DNA from: Gammaproteobacteria bacterium
GTDB taxonomy: Bacteria; Pseudomonadota; Gammaproteobacteria; SURF-13
NCBI GenBank assembly: GCA_023487615.1
Contig: JAMDBH010000138.1
Coordinates: 1-23,301 of the forward strand
Direction: 5' to 3'
Length of the DNA: 23,301 bases
Part shown: one piece after another, positions 14,472 through 21,613 of the stretch
Numbering within the stretch: the first letter of the stretch is position 1
Layout of the letters: each line of letters starts with the position of its first letter
The notes under the pieces: generated by a model
What the model saw: only the letters and a program-made list of their open reading frames with translations
The model's database searches: none
What the model was told of the DNA's origin: nothing
Program-made: the position numbers and the translations under genes

Positions 14472-15740
14472 TCAGGCCTTGAGCTGGAAGCTTGCGGCAT
14501 ACTGTTTAGGATTTTTTCCGTCCCATACTGTGCCGTCAAAGAAGGTGCTGCTGCGCAAGGGCTCGGCCGGCACCGGAACCTTGAGTTGCTCAGCCGCCTG
14601 TTTGTATAAAGCGATTTGATTTACCTGACTCGCCACGGCCAGATAATCCGGATCCTCGGTCAGCAAGCCCCAGCGTTTATGCTGCGTCATGAACCACATG
14701 CCGTCGGATAGATAAGGGAAATTGACGTGACCGTCGTTGTAGAATTTCATGTAGTCGGGATCGGTCCAGGATTTGCCAAGCCCGTTTTCATACTTGCCCA
14801 GCATGCGGCCTTCAATCACCGGATCGGACGCATTGACGTAAGACTTGCTGGCGATGATCTTGGCGACCTTGGGGCGGTTCGCGGTGGCATCAATATATTT
14901 GGAGGCCTCCAGCACGGCCATGATCAAGGCGCGCGCCGTGTTGGGATATTTCTGCACGAACTCCAGCGTAGTCCCCAACACCTTTTCCGGATGATCTTTC
15001 CAGAGTGCTTGCGTGGTCGTGGCGGTGAAGCCAATCTGGTCAGAGATGGCTCGCGCATTCCATGGCTCGCCCACGCAGTAGCCGTCCATATTGCCGATAC
15101 GCATGTTGGCGACCATTTGGGGCGGAGGGATGACGATGTTTTTCACGTCCTTGAAAGGATGAATGCCGTGTGCCGCCAGCCAGTAGTAGAGCCACATGGC
15201 GTGCGTCCCGGTGGGGAAGGTTTGCGCGAAGGTGTATTCGCCCTTTTCAGTATCAATCAGTTTTTTCAGGCTGGCGCCATCGGTAACACCTTTATCTTTA
15301 AGTGCATTCGACAAGGTGATGGCCTGTCCGTTGTGATTGAGACCCATGAGGATGGCCATATCTTTTTTCTGTCCGCCGATGCCGAGCTGCACGCCGTAGA
15401 TCAAGCCGTACAGCACATGAGCGGCGTCAAGCTCACCCAACGCCAGCTTGTCGCGCACGGCGGCCCAACTCGCCTCCTTGGTCACCGTCACGTTGAGGCC
15501 ATATTTTTTGTAAAGCCCCAATTCGCCGGCCATTACCACGCTGGCGCAGTCGGTAAGCGGGATAAATCCTATCTTGAGATCGGTTTTCTCGGGTGCGTCC
15601 GAGCCCGCCGCATACACGCGGCTGCTCAAGCCGATGGGCATTGCGGCATAAAGGCTCAAGGCGAGCGCGGATTTGATAAACACGCGCCGTGGTTGATCAA
15701 TACTGATTTCGGGCAAGGCGTTGGTATCAGAGTTCTTCAT
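14472..15740 (-). CDS. nrtA: Nitrate ABC transporter substrate-binding protein, Tat-exported
   Basis: A 422-residue periplasmic binding protein of the NrtA/NasF family. The twin-arginine signal PRRVFIK (Arg18-Arg19), then a hydrophobic stretch and SSRVYAAG, predicts Tat export. That separates it from NasS, the cytoplasmic nitrate sensor of the same family that has no export signal. Family blocks include KIGFIPLTDCASVVMAGE, LGELDAAHVLYG, QTFPTGTHAMWLYYWLA and GNMDGYCVGEPWNA. The ATG at 15740 has AAGGAG 9 nt upstream. The 5' leader contains a terminator and ANTAR-type hairpins, so expression should depend on antitermination. Nitrate rather than cyanate or bicarbonate is inferred from the NasT neighbour and overall sequence. 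Confidence 0.93.
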   Translation of the reverse strand: MKNSDTNALPEISIDQPRRVFIKSALALSLYAAMPIGLSSRVYAAGSDAPEKTDLKIGFIPLTDCASVVMAGELGLYKKYGLNVTVTKEASWAAVRDKLALGELDAAHVLYGLIYGVQLGIGGQKKDMAILMGLNHNGQAITLSNALKDKGVTDGASLKKLIDTEKGEYTFAQTFPTGTHAMWLYYWLAAHGIHPFKDVKNIVIPPPQMVANMRIGNMDGYCVGEPWNARAISDQIGFTATTTQALWKDHPEKVLGTTLEFVQKYPNTARALIMAVLEASKYIDATANRPKVAKIIASKSYVNASDPVIEGRMLGKYENGLGKSWTDPDYMKFYNDGHVNFPYLSDGMWFMTQHKRWGLLTEDPDYLAVASQVNQIALYKQAAEQLKVPVPAEPLRSSTFFDGTVWDGKNPKQYAASFQLKA

Positions 15741-15769
15741 GCTTAACTACTCCTTGGTAAATTGTGGCC

Positions 15770-15812
15770 AAAAAAAACGTCCATCCACGGGATTGTTCCC
15801 GCAGAATGGACG
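15770..15812 (-). terminator. Intrinsic terminator in the nrtA leader
   Basis: On the minus strand, CGTCCAT pairs with ATGGACG and an inner CGGGA pairs with TCCCG around ACAA, followed immediately by eight T residues (15777-15770). It lies 29 nt before the nrtA ATG and upstream of its ribosome site, so default readthrough would be blocked. It follows the two ANTAR-type hairpins, as expected for a conditional terminator. Confidence 0.85.
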
Positions 15813-15826
15813 CCGTTGTCCGTTGT

Positions 15827-15910
15827 TCAGGCCGCCATTGGCCTGAGTTGTTGTTTGCTTCGGGAGGGCAACAGTGCCATCCCCTGGGCCAGCCCCCCAT
15901 TGGGCCGACC
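15827..15910 (-). promoter_or_regulatory. ANTAR-type dual-hexaloop antitermination RNA motif
   Basis: Read on the minus strand, hairpin 1 (15910-15887) is GGTCGGCCC/GGGCTGGCC, a 9-bp stem with two G-U pairs, closing the hexaloop AATGGG. Hairpin 2 (15846-15827) is TCAGGCC/GGCCTGA, 7 bp, closing AATGGC. Both loops have A at position 1 and G at position 4, the established recognition pattern of ANTAR proteins such as NasR/NasT. The linker of about 40 nt holds a further hairpin (GGCA-CTGT-TGCC). The motif starts 10 nt after the nasT stop and is followed by the terminator. Confidence 0.85.
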
Positions 15911-15920
15911 CCCGTTTATG

Positions 15921-16496
15921 TCAGATCAATAGTTGTGCAGCAGAGAGCACGTTTCCAGCGACTTCAGCCAAGCGCCGGTTACCCGTCATCGCCAGTTTGC
16001 GCAACGCCTGATAGGCCTCTTGTTCCGTACAATGACGTTGCTGCATGATCAAACCTTTGGCGCGCTCAATGACTTTACGTTCCGCAAGCGCGTTGTTGGC
16101 CTTGGCGAGGTCTGCGCGCAGCGACTGGTACTCCTGAAAGCGAGCGATGGCCACTTCTATGATAGGTTTGATCCGCTCATTGCTGAGGCCATTCACAATG
16201 TACGCGCTCACGCCGGCCCGCATGGCGATGCGAATTTTTTCTTTATCGTCATCGTGCGTAAACATTACTACCGGCCGCTGCGATGTATGGCCGATGCAAC
16301 ACATGTGCTCCAAGGTGTCACGGTCGGGTGAGTCTACGTCAATAACGATCACGTCGGGTTGACTCTCCACTATGCGTGTCTGTAAATCTTCATTTGCGGT
16401 CAGGCGCGCAACTACTTCATAGCCGGTATTGTGTAAAGCATCTTCCAGTAATGCCGCCCGTTCCGGTTTTTCGTCTACAATCATGACGCGCAACAT
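15921..16496 (-). CDS. nasT: NasT-type response regulator with ANTAR RNA-binding domain
   Basis: A 191-residue antiterminator. Residues 1-120 are a CheY-like receiver (MLRVMIVDEKPE, acidic Asp8-Glu9; VIDVDSPDRDTLEH with the phosphoacceptor-type Asp53; AGVSAYIVNGL). After a coiled linker (YQSLRADLAKANNALAE) comes a C-terminal ANTAR domain from about 130 (ERKVIERAKGLIMQQ, TEQEAYQALRKLAM, NRRLAEVAGNVL). In the known system NasT is held inactive by NasS and, when released by nitrate or nitrite, binds the leader hairpins to prevent termination. The matching RNA lies just downstream before nrtA. No nasS is present in the window. It follows a structured 112-nt gap after the second ANTAR gene. Confidence 0.93.
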   Translation of the reverse strand: MLRVMIVDEKPERAALLEDALHNTGYEVVARLTANEDLQTRIVESQPDVIVIDVDSPDRDTLEHMCCIGHTSQRPVVMFTHDDDKEKIRIAMRAGVSAYIVNGLSNERIKPIIEVAIARFQEYQSLRADLAKANNALAERKVIERAKGLIMQQRHCTEQEAYQALRKLAMTGNRRLAEVAGNVLSAAQLLI

Positions 16497-16537
16497 GAGG
16501 TGTTGTTTTCCTTTGGATGGCCACTTGTCGCCCTTAA

Positions 16538-16613
16538 CCTAACATCCGTCCATTCTCCGAGGAGAGGCGGAGAATGGACGTTCACCCAACAAACACTTTG
16601 TGGGTGTGTTAGG
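16538..16613 (-). other. Three-way-junction inverted-repeat structure between the two ANTAR genes
   Basis: Read on the minus strand, an outer stem CCTAACA (16613-16607) pairs with TGTTAGG (16544-16538). Inside are a 10-bp hairpin CACCCACAAA/TTTG-T-TGGGTG with one bulged T, two A residues, and a perfect 12-bp hairpin CGTCCATTCTCC/GGAGAATGGACG with a 10-nt loop (16547-16580). No T tract follows. The outer stem includes the stop codon of the upstream gene. Function is unknown: it could be a structured leader for nasT, an RNA processing site or a repeat element. Confidence 0.7.
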
Positions 16614-17256
16614 CCGCCGCTGTAAACTCATTCCGGCTAACAACATTTGCCGCTGAAAAGGAATTGCCCGCTGAGGAGGGGGCTTGAGCTAGAAATTGTT
16701 CTCCGGTGACGATGAACATGGCGATATCCGCCACACGCTTGTTGCGGTTTAGCGCCATCTTGTACAGGCCTTGATAGGCGCCATTTTCGGAGACGTGCGC
16801 CTTGTTCATCAGTATCTCGATGGCTTGACGGATCAATCTACGCTCAGCGGGCGTCGTGTTTACCTCTTGCAATTGTTTTTGCAGGGTTTGCGTTTCATGA
16901 AAACGGATGACGGCAAGATCCAGGACGGCCTTGACCCGCTCGGCTTTCAGTCCATCCACGACGAAGGCACTGATACCGGACTTCAGCGCGGCATTTATGG
17001 TGCTTGCATCGCTCTGATTAACGAACACGGCGATGGGGCGCGGAGTCGTCTGGTGGATGCGCGCAATCTGACGCAACTTGCGCGAGTTGATCTGAGTGGT
17101 CGCGACGACAACGACATCCGCTTCGATTTTTTTAAGCGTGAGGCGCAATGCCGCAATACTCGTAACGTGTGCGGGAATGTCATAGGAAAGGTTGTTCGCG
17201 GCCCGTTTTAACAGGTCCGCGTACTCAAGGTTTTCCGTGACTAACACGATGCGCAT
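16609..17256 (-). CDS. ANTAR-domain regulator with degenerate receiver domain
   Basis: A 215-residue paralogue of the adjacent NasT. The receiver fold is recognisable (MRIVLVTENLEYADLL, then ADVVVVATTQINSRKL, PRPIAVFVNQSDAS, SGISAFVVDGLKAERV), but the phosphoacceptor position is Ala52 where NasT has Asp53, Thr54 replaces Asp55, and Thr7 replaces the first acidic residue. It should not be phosphorylated. The ANTAR domain (AERRLIRQAIEILMNKAHVSENGAYQGLYKMAL, NKRVADIAMFIV) looks intact, followed by a low-complexity tail of about 30 residues. The ATG at 17256 (MRIVLV) has GGGAG upstream; the longer open frame adds 19 residues that run into the promoter. A sigma-54-type promoter precedes it, suggesting nitrogen control of the whole cluster. 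Confidence 0.85.
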   Translation of the reverse strand: MRIVLVTENLEYADLLKRAANNLSYDIPAHVTSIAALRLTLKKIEADVVVVATTQINSRKLRQIARIHQTTPRPIAVFVNQSDASTINAALKSGISAFVVDGLKAERVKAVLDLAVIRFHETQTLQKQLQEVNTTPAERRLIRQAIEILMNKAHVSENGAYQGLYKMALNRNKRVADIAMFIVTGEQFLAQAPSSAGNSFSAANVVSRNEFTAAA

Positions 17257-17292
17257 GGCTAAGCTCCCGATTGATCCGCTTGGGAGAGGTGT

Positions 17293-17309
17293 AGCAATGC
17301 CTGTGCCAA
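17293..17309 (-). promoter_or_regulatory. Sigma-54 (RpoN) promoter of the ANTAR/nitrate cluster
   Basis: On the minus strand TTGGCACAGGCATTGCT matches the -24/-12 consensus TTGGCACGnnnnTTGCW at every fixed position except one (A for G after GGCAC), with correct GG-to-GC spacing. The predicted start near 17282 leaves a 5' leader of about 26 nt before the ATG at 17256. A partial NtrC-like dyad (TGCACC ... TATGCA, 17372-17389) lies about 90-105 nt upstream, but its half-site spacing is one base off. Confidence 0.7.
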
Positions 17310-17446
17310 TCAAGTGAAATATATATTTTTCAGTAGCTTAACAGGAGCGGATCCCGGTGAGAGGGATTTTTTGCACCATTAACTATGCAGTATCAAAGAG
17401 GGATGAGTCATTATGGGGCGAGTTGTGTGACAACGAAGAAATGAGA

Positions 17447-18844
17447 TCAGCCGATCTGCCCGTCGCGTGCGGCCTTGAGGACGAGTTCATCAAATTTCTC
17501 CCCGCTCATCAAGCCATGTTCGGCGACGATGTCGCGCACCGGCCGTCCGGTTTTTTCGGATTCCTGCGCGATCTTCGCGGCGGCGGCATAGCCGATGCGC
17601 GTGTTCAACAAGGTGGCAAGGCCGGCACTGTTGTGCAGAAAATAATTGCAGCGCTCGCGGTCTACGTTGAGTCCCTTCAGGTTGAATTCGGTCGTGGCGG
17701 CGATGGCGTTAGTCAACCACTCCATGGCGTCGAATAAGGCCGAGCCGAGTGCCGGCATCATCACGTTGAGTTCCAGTTGACCGGCCTGGGTCATCATGGC
17801 GATGGCCGTGTCCTGGCCGATCACCTGATAACAGACTTGATTCAACATCTCGTACATCACCGGGTTGATCTTGCCCGGCATGATGCTGGAGCCGGGTTGC
17901 ACGGCGGGCAGCACGATCTCGCCGAGGCCCGTGCGCGGCCCGGAGGCGAGCAGGCGTAGGTCATTGGCGATGCGGGTGAGTTCCAGTGCAGTGTCACGGA
18001 TCGCGCTGGAAAGGTGTTGCAGATCACTCATGGATTGCATCTGCGCGACCAAGTCCTGCGCAGGGCGTATAGGCTCGCCGGTGAGTTTCGCTAGCTCTTG
18101 CGCGACCTTTTCGCTATAGCCGGGCGCGGCGTTGAGACCGGTGCCGACGGCGGTTCCGCCCAGGCCGATCTCACACAACGGTTCGCGTGTCTCTTCAATA
18201 CGTTTGGCGCAGCGCCGCAAGGTCCAGGCATAGGCGTTAAACTCTCGCCCCAAAGTAGTCGGCACGGCGTCTTGCAAATGGGTGCGGCCGCTTTTGACCG
18301 TGTTGGCCTCTCTCTCGCCGATGCGGGCATACTCATCGGCCATGTGCTGCACCGCCGCCACCAGGCGCGGCAATTTGGCGAGCGCGGCGAGGCGGATGGC
18401 GGTAGGGATGGTGTCGTTGGTGCTCTGCCCCATGTTGACGTGGTCGTTGGGATGTATGGGCTTGTAAATCCCGCGCTGACCGCCGAGCGTTACATTGGCG
18501 AGATTGGCGATCACCTCGTTGCTGTTCATGTTGTGGCTGGTGCCCGCGCCGGCCTGAAAGCGGTCCACCACAAACTGATCGAGATATTCACCACCCAGGA
18601 TGCGGTCACAGGCGGCGATGATGGCGCCGGTCAACTCATCGTTCATCTCTCCGCAGAGCCGGTTGGCCTGAGCGGCCGCGCGCTTGATGCGGACGTGGGC
18701 GATGATAAAGTCACGATCAGGCAGCCTGCCGCTGATTGGAAAATTGACCATCGCGCGCGCCGTTTGGATGCCGTACCAGGCGTCGCCCGGCACCTTGAAT
18801 TCGCCTAGGCTGTCGGTCTCAATGCGGAAACTGCTATTATTCAC
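17447..18844 (-). CDS. aspA: Aspartate ammonia-lyase (aspartase/fumarase superfamily)
   Basis: A cytoplasmic homotetrameric lyase interconverting aspartate with fumarate and ammonia. The superfamily signature GSSIMPGKINPV is at about residues 318-329, and SGRTHLQDAVPTTLG, NMNSNEVIANLA and VNMGQSTNDTIPTAIRLA are all present. I favour aspartase over fumarase C because the signature continues INPVMYEMLNQVCYQVIG, where fumarases usually have NPTQCEA, and because of LELNVMMP and the SEKTGRPVRDIVAEHG C-terminus. Fumarase remains possible. There is no ATG near the N-terminus: a GTG at 18844 gives VNNSSFRIETDSLG, a normal family start, while a TTG at 18871 would add nine residues. It is transcribed toward the nitrate cluster, 190 nt away, and diverges from the thioredoxin gene. 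Confidence 0.82.
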   Translation of the reverse strand: MNNSSFRIETDSLGEFKVPGDAWYGIQTARAMVNFPISGRLPDRDFIIAHVRIKRAAAQANRLCGEMNDELTGAIIAACDRILGGEYLDQFVVDRFQAGAGTSHNMNSNEVIANLANVTLGGQRGIYKPIHPNDHVNMGQSTNDTIPTAIRLAALAKLPRLVAAVQHMADEYARIGEREANTVKSGRTHLQDAVPTTLGREFNAYAWTLRRCAKRIEETREPLCEIGLGGTAVGTGLNAAPGYSEKVAQELAKLTGEPIRPAQDLVAQMQSMSDLQHLSSAIRDTALELTRIANDLRLLASGPRTGLGEIVLPAVQPGSSIMPGKINPVMYEMLNQVCYQVIGQDTAIAMMTQAGQLELNVMMPALGSALFDAMEWLTNAIAATTEFNLKGLNVDRERCNYFLHNSAGLATLLNTRIGYAAAAKIAQESEKTGRPVRDIVAEHGLMSGEKFDELVLKAARDGQIG

Positions 18845-18901
18845 TGGTTGGTTCCAAGGTTGAGCCTGCAAAAGTAATATTGTGGCCGTTAGGAGTGGTC
18901 T

Positions 18902-19426
18902 GTGTCATTTAATTTTTATCGAAACACCTTATTTTTTTTGGCCCTGTGCCTCGCCCCGGCGGTATACGCGCAGGACATTGATTTTACCTTGCCGGATATT
19001 GACGGGGTCAAGCATAAGCTTTCTGACTACCGCGGCAAATGGGTGGTGGTGAATTATTGGGCCACGTGGTGTCCGCCCTGTCTCGACGAGTTGCCGGAAT
19101 TGGACGCCTTCCACAGCCGCCACAAGGGCAAAGACGCGCTGGTGCTGGGGGTCAATATGGAAGACATCCCGCTGGATAAGTTGCGTGAATTCGTGGACGA
19201 GCACTTTATCAATTATCCGGTATTGCTCGGCGGGAACCGCGAAGAGACGGCCTTCGGCCCGCTGCCCGGTTTGCCTGTGACCTATCTCATATCGCCGGCC
19301 GGCGAGGTGGCCGCCAGCCATCTGGGACGCGTGGATGCCGCTTCGATTGAAGAGTTTATTCGAGACAACAGCCCAGCCGAAGCTGCGAGCTCCGTTTCGA
19401 GGCCGGCGAAACGCCCGAATTCGTGA
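18902..19426 (+). CDS. TlpA/ResA-like periplasmic thioredoxin-fold protein
   Basis: A 174-residue thiol-disulfide oxidoreductase. Residues 1-23 are a signal peptide (LFFLALCLAPAVYA before QD), the fold begins FTLPDIDGVKHKLSDYRGKWVVVNYWATW, and the redox motif is Cys57-Pro-Pro-Cys60. A cis-proline loop is visible at LPGLPVTYLI. Such proteins reduce periplasmic disulfides, often in cytochrome c maturation, but the target is not shown by context. The GTG at 18902 has AGGAG 6 nt upstream, a strong ribosome site. The tail after residue 155 is low complexity. It heads a run of closely spaced genes, with acylphosphatase starting 6 nt after its stop. Confidence 0.9.
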   Translation: MSFNFYRNTLFFLALCLAPAVYAQDIDFTLPDIDGVKHKLSDYRGKWVVVNYWATWCPPCLDELPELDAFHSRHKGKDALVLGVNMEDIPLDKLREFVDEHFINYPVLLGGNREETAFGPLPGLPVTYLISPAGEVAASHLGRVDAASIEEFIRDNSPAEAASSVSRPAKRPNS

Positions 19427-19432
19427 GCATTC

Positions 19433-19702
19433 ATGACTCAGAGTGTGAGATGTTGGGTGTCGGGTAAGGTACAGGGCGTGTTTTTTCGCGGCGCCACCCG
19501 TCAACAGGCCTTGTCGCTGGGGCTGGCAGGTTGGGCGCGCAATCTGCCTGACGGGCGCGTCGAGGTAGTGGCCTCCGGCGAAAAGGCCCAAGTCCAGTCG
19601 CTGTGCGACTGGCTCCAGGTGGGGCCGCCCCACGCTCAAGTCATAGAGGTGGTCTGTGAGCCGGTCGAGGTTGAAAACCTAAACGGATTTGAAGCTCTCT
19701 AA
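19433..19702 (+). CDS. Acylphosphatase
   Basis: An 89-residue cytoplasmic enzyme hydrolysing carboxyl-phosphate bonds such as acetyl phosphate or carbamoyl phosphate. The P-loop [10 protein letters not shown] contains the catalytic Arg19, and [13 protein letters not shown] contains the catalytic Asn37; both match family consensus. Length is normal. The ATG at 19433 lies 6 nt after the previous stop and cysG begins 5 nt after this stop, so it is certainly part of the same transcript. Its physiological substrate is unknown here. Confidence 0.94.
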   Translation: MTQSVRCWVSGKVQGVFFRGATRQQALSLGLAGWARNLPDGRVEVVASGEKAQVQSLCDWLQVGPPHAQVIEVVCEPVEVENLNGFEAL

Positions 19703-19707
19703 ACCCC

Positions 19708-21117
19708 GTGGAATTCTTGCCCATCTTTTTGCGTATCAAAGGCCGGAACTGCCTGGTCGTGGGAGGTGGCGGGGTGGCGGCGCGCAAGGCCGGGTTGCTG
19801 CTGCGCGCGGGCGCGCGGGTTAGGGTGGTCGCTCCGGTGCTCTGCGAAGTCTTTCAGATCCTGGTGGAGGAGGGGAAGATCACTCACGACGGCAGAGAAT
19901 TTTTGCCCCAGGATTTGCACGGCTGCACGCTGGTTATCGGCGCCACGGACGATCAGGTCGTGAATCGTCAGATCCATGAGCTCGCCTCGCTACGGCACAT
20001 TCCGGTGAATGTGGTGGATAGTCCCGAGTTGTGCAGCTTTATCCTTCCCTCTATCGTTGACCGTTCGCCTATCGTCGTGGCGGTGTCGAGCGGCGGCGCC
20101 TCGCCGGTGTTAGCGCGGCTGTTGCGCGCAAAGCTGGAGACCTTGATCCCCGCAACGTATGGCCGCCTCGCAGAACTCGCCGCGAGCTTTCGTGAGCAGG
20201 TGAAAAACAAAATTGAGGGTCTTGCGGAGCGCCGTGTGTTTTGGGAGAAGATATTGCAAGGCCCGGTGGCCGAGATGGTCTTCGCCGGCAAGGACAAGGC
20301 CGCGCGCGAGGCGCTGCAAACGGCGCTTGATAAGCCCGGCACGGATGCACCGACGCAAGGCGAGGTCTATTTGGTCGGCGCGGGCCCCGGTGATCCTGAT
20401 CTGTTGACCTTCCGCGCCCTGCGCCTGATGCAGCAGGCCGATGTGGTGTTGCACGACCGGCTGGTGAGCCCTGAGATACTCGATCTCGTGCGCCGAGAGG
20501 CCGAGCGCATCTATGTCGGCAAGCGGCGCGCCCTGCACACCGTGCGCCAGGAGGAGATCAATCAACGGTTAGTGGAGCTGGCCAAAGAAGGCAAGCGCGT
20601 CCTCAGGCTCAAGGGCGGCGACCCGTTCATCTTCGGTCGCGGCGGTGAAGAAATCGCCACACTCGCCGAAGAGGGCATACCCTTCCAGGTCGTGCCGGGC
20701 ATCACGGCTGCCAACGGCTGCGCCGCCTACGCCGGCATTCCGCTCACCCACCGCGATTATGCGCAGTCGTGCGTGTTTGTCACCGGTCATCTCAAGGACG
20801 ATAGCCTGGATCTCAACTGGGACGCGCTGGCACAACCGCAGCAGACCATCGTCGTGTACATGGGTTTGGTGGGCGTGGACCGGCTGTGTCATGAGTTAAT
20901 CGCCCACGGCCTCAACGCCGATTTGCCGGCGGCGCTGATTCAACAGGGCACCACCCGTCAGCAGCGTGTGTTCATCGGCACCTTGCAAACACTGCCGGAG
21001 ATCGTCGCCAGGAGTGAGGTGCACGCCCCGACCTTGATTATCATCGGCGAGGTGGTGAAGCTGCGTGATAAACTGACTTGGTTTGAGCCCGGCGCGGCGC
21101 TTAAGGGCGCCCCTTAG
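19708..21117 (+). CDS. cysG: Siroheme synthase (trifunctional CysG)
   Basis: A 469-residue fusion that makes siroheme from uroporphyrinogen III. The N-terminal part (1-150) is the precorrin-2 dehydrogenase/ferrochelatase, with the NAD-binding loop [13 protein letters not shown], catalytic-type Asp104 in [11 protein letters not shown] and Ser128 in [14 protein letters not shown]. The C-terminal part (from about 218) is the SAM-dependent uroporphyrinogen methyltransferase, with [29 protein letters not shown] and [22 protein letters not shown]. The start is GTG at 19708 ([13 protein letters not shown]), matching the family N-terminus. Siroheme is the cofactor of assimilatory nitrite and sulfite reductases, which fits the nitrate-uptake cluster nearby, though no such reductase is encoded here. 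Confidence 0.97.
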   Translation: MEFLPIFLRIKGRNCLVVGGGGVAARKAGLLLRAGARVRVVAPVLCEVFQILVEEGKITHDGREFLPQDLHGCTLVIGATDDQVVNRQIHELASLRHIPVNVVDSPELCSFILPSIVDRSPIVVAVSSGGASPVLARLLRAKLETLIPATYGRLAELAASFREQVKNKIEGLAERRVFWEKILQGPVAEMVFAGKDKAAREALQTALDKPGTDAPTQGEVYLVGAGPGDPDLLTFRALRLMQQADVVLHDRLVSPEILDLVRREAERIYVGKRRALHTVRQEEINQRLVELAKEGKRVLRLKGGDPFIFGRGGEEIATLAEEGIPFQVVPGITAANGCAAYAGIPLTHRDYAQSCVFVTGHLKDDSLDLNWDALAQPQQTIVVYMGLVGVDRLCHELIAHGLNADLPAALIQQGTTRQQRVFIGTLQTLPEIVARSEVHAPTLIIIGEVVKLRDKLTWFEPGAALKGAP

Positions 21118-21124
21118 TCGAACT

Positions 21125-21610
21125 ATGCCGCAGCCATTAATAGACATCAGCATTCCTGCACAACGGCTGCACTTGGCGGTTGGAGATCAATTATTGATGG
21201 ATGTCGCCGTCAGCACGGCTAAGAACGGCCCCGGCGAGATCAATGGCAGCCTGCGCACCCCGCGCGGCTGGCACCTCATCCGCGCCAAGATCGGAGCGGG
21301 CTGTGTCCCTAATACCGTGTTCGTCAACCGCCGTCCTACAGGCGAGATCTATTCGCCGCAATTGCGCACACAATTTCCGCAGCGCGACTGGATACTCACG
21401 CGTATCTTATGGCTGAGCGGCACGGAGCCCGGCAAAAATCGCCTCGGCAAAGTGGATACGATGCGCCGCTTCATTTATATCCACGGCTGTCCCGACGAAG
21501 ATGTGATGGGCGTGGCCGGTTCGCACGGCTGCGTGAAGATGCGCAACAGTGAAATCATTGAATTGTTTGATCGCGTGCCGGTGGGGACGCGAGTGTTTAT
21601 CAGCGAATAG
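21125..21610 (+). CDS. L,D-transpeptidase (YkuD domain), short form without signal peptide
   Basis: A 161-residue YkuD-domain protein. The catalytic block is visible: HG at 120-121 and SHGC at 133-136, with Cys136 the expected nucleophile, followed by VKMRN. The start is ATG at 21125; an earlier frame start at 21083 would overlap cysG. No signal peptide or membrane segment is seen, unusual for an enzyme acting on periplasmic peptidoglycan. It may therefore act in the cytoplasm on recycled muropeptides, be exported by another route, or be misannotated by homology. It lies between cysG and nagZ, and nagZ starts 3 nt after its stop, so a cell-wall recycling role is a reasonable inference. Confidence 0.86.
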   Translation: MPQPLIDISIPAQRLHLAVGDQLLMDVAVSTAKNGPGEINGSLRTPRGWHLIRAKIGAGCVPNTVFVNRRPTGEIYSPQLRTQFPQRDWILTRILWLSGTEPGKNRLGKVDTMRRFIYIHGCPDEDVMGVAGSHGCVKMRNSEIIELFDRVPVGTRVFISE

Positions 21611-21613
21611 ACC

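Noticed and set aside
14472..15740. Reading the nrtA product as NasS, the cytoplasmic partner of NasT
   Set aside because: It has a clear twin-arginine signal and is followed by permease and ATPase genes, so it is a transport binding protein.
17351..17372. Possible + strand terminator ATCCC/GGGAT followed by six T residues
   Set aside because: The stem is only 5 bp and no + strand gene lies upstream for it to terminate.
17447..18844. Annotation as fumarase class II (fumC)
   Set aside because: The signature continues as NPVMYEMLNQVC rather than the fumarase NPTQCEA type, and the C-terminal part is aspartase-like; fumarase is kept as a minor alternative.
19461..19482. Similarity of ggtacagggcgtg to the intragenic repeat core
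   Set aside because: It encodes the conserved acylphosphatase GKVQGV loop, so the short match is coincidental.
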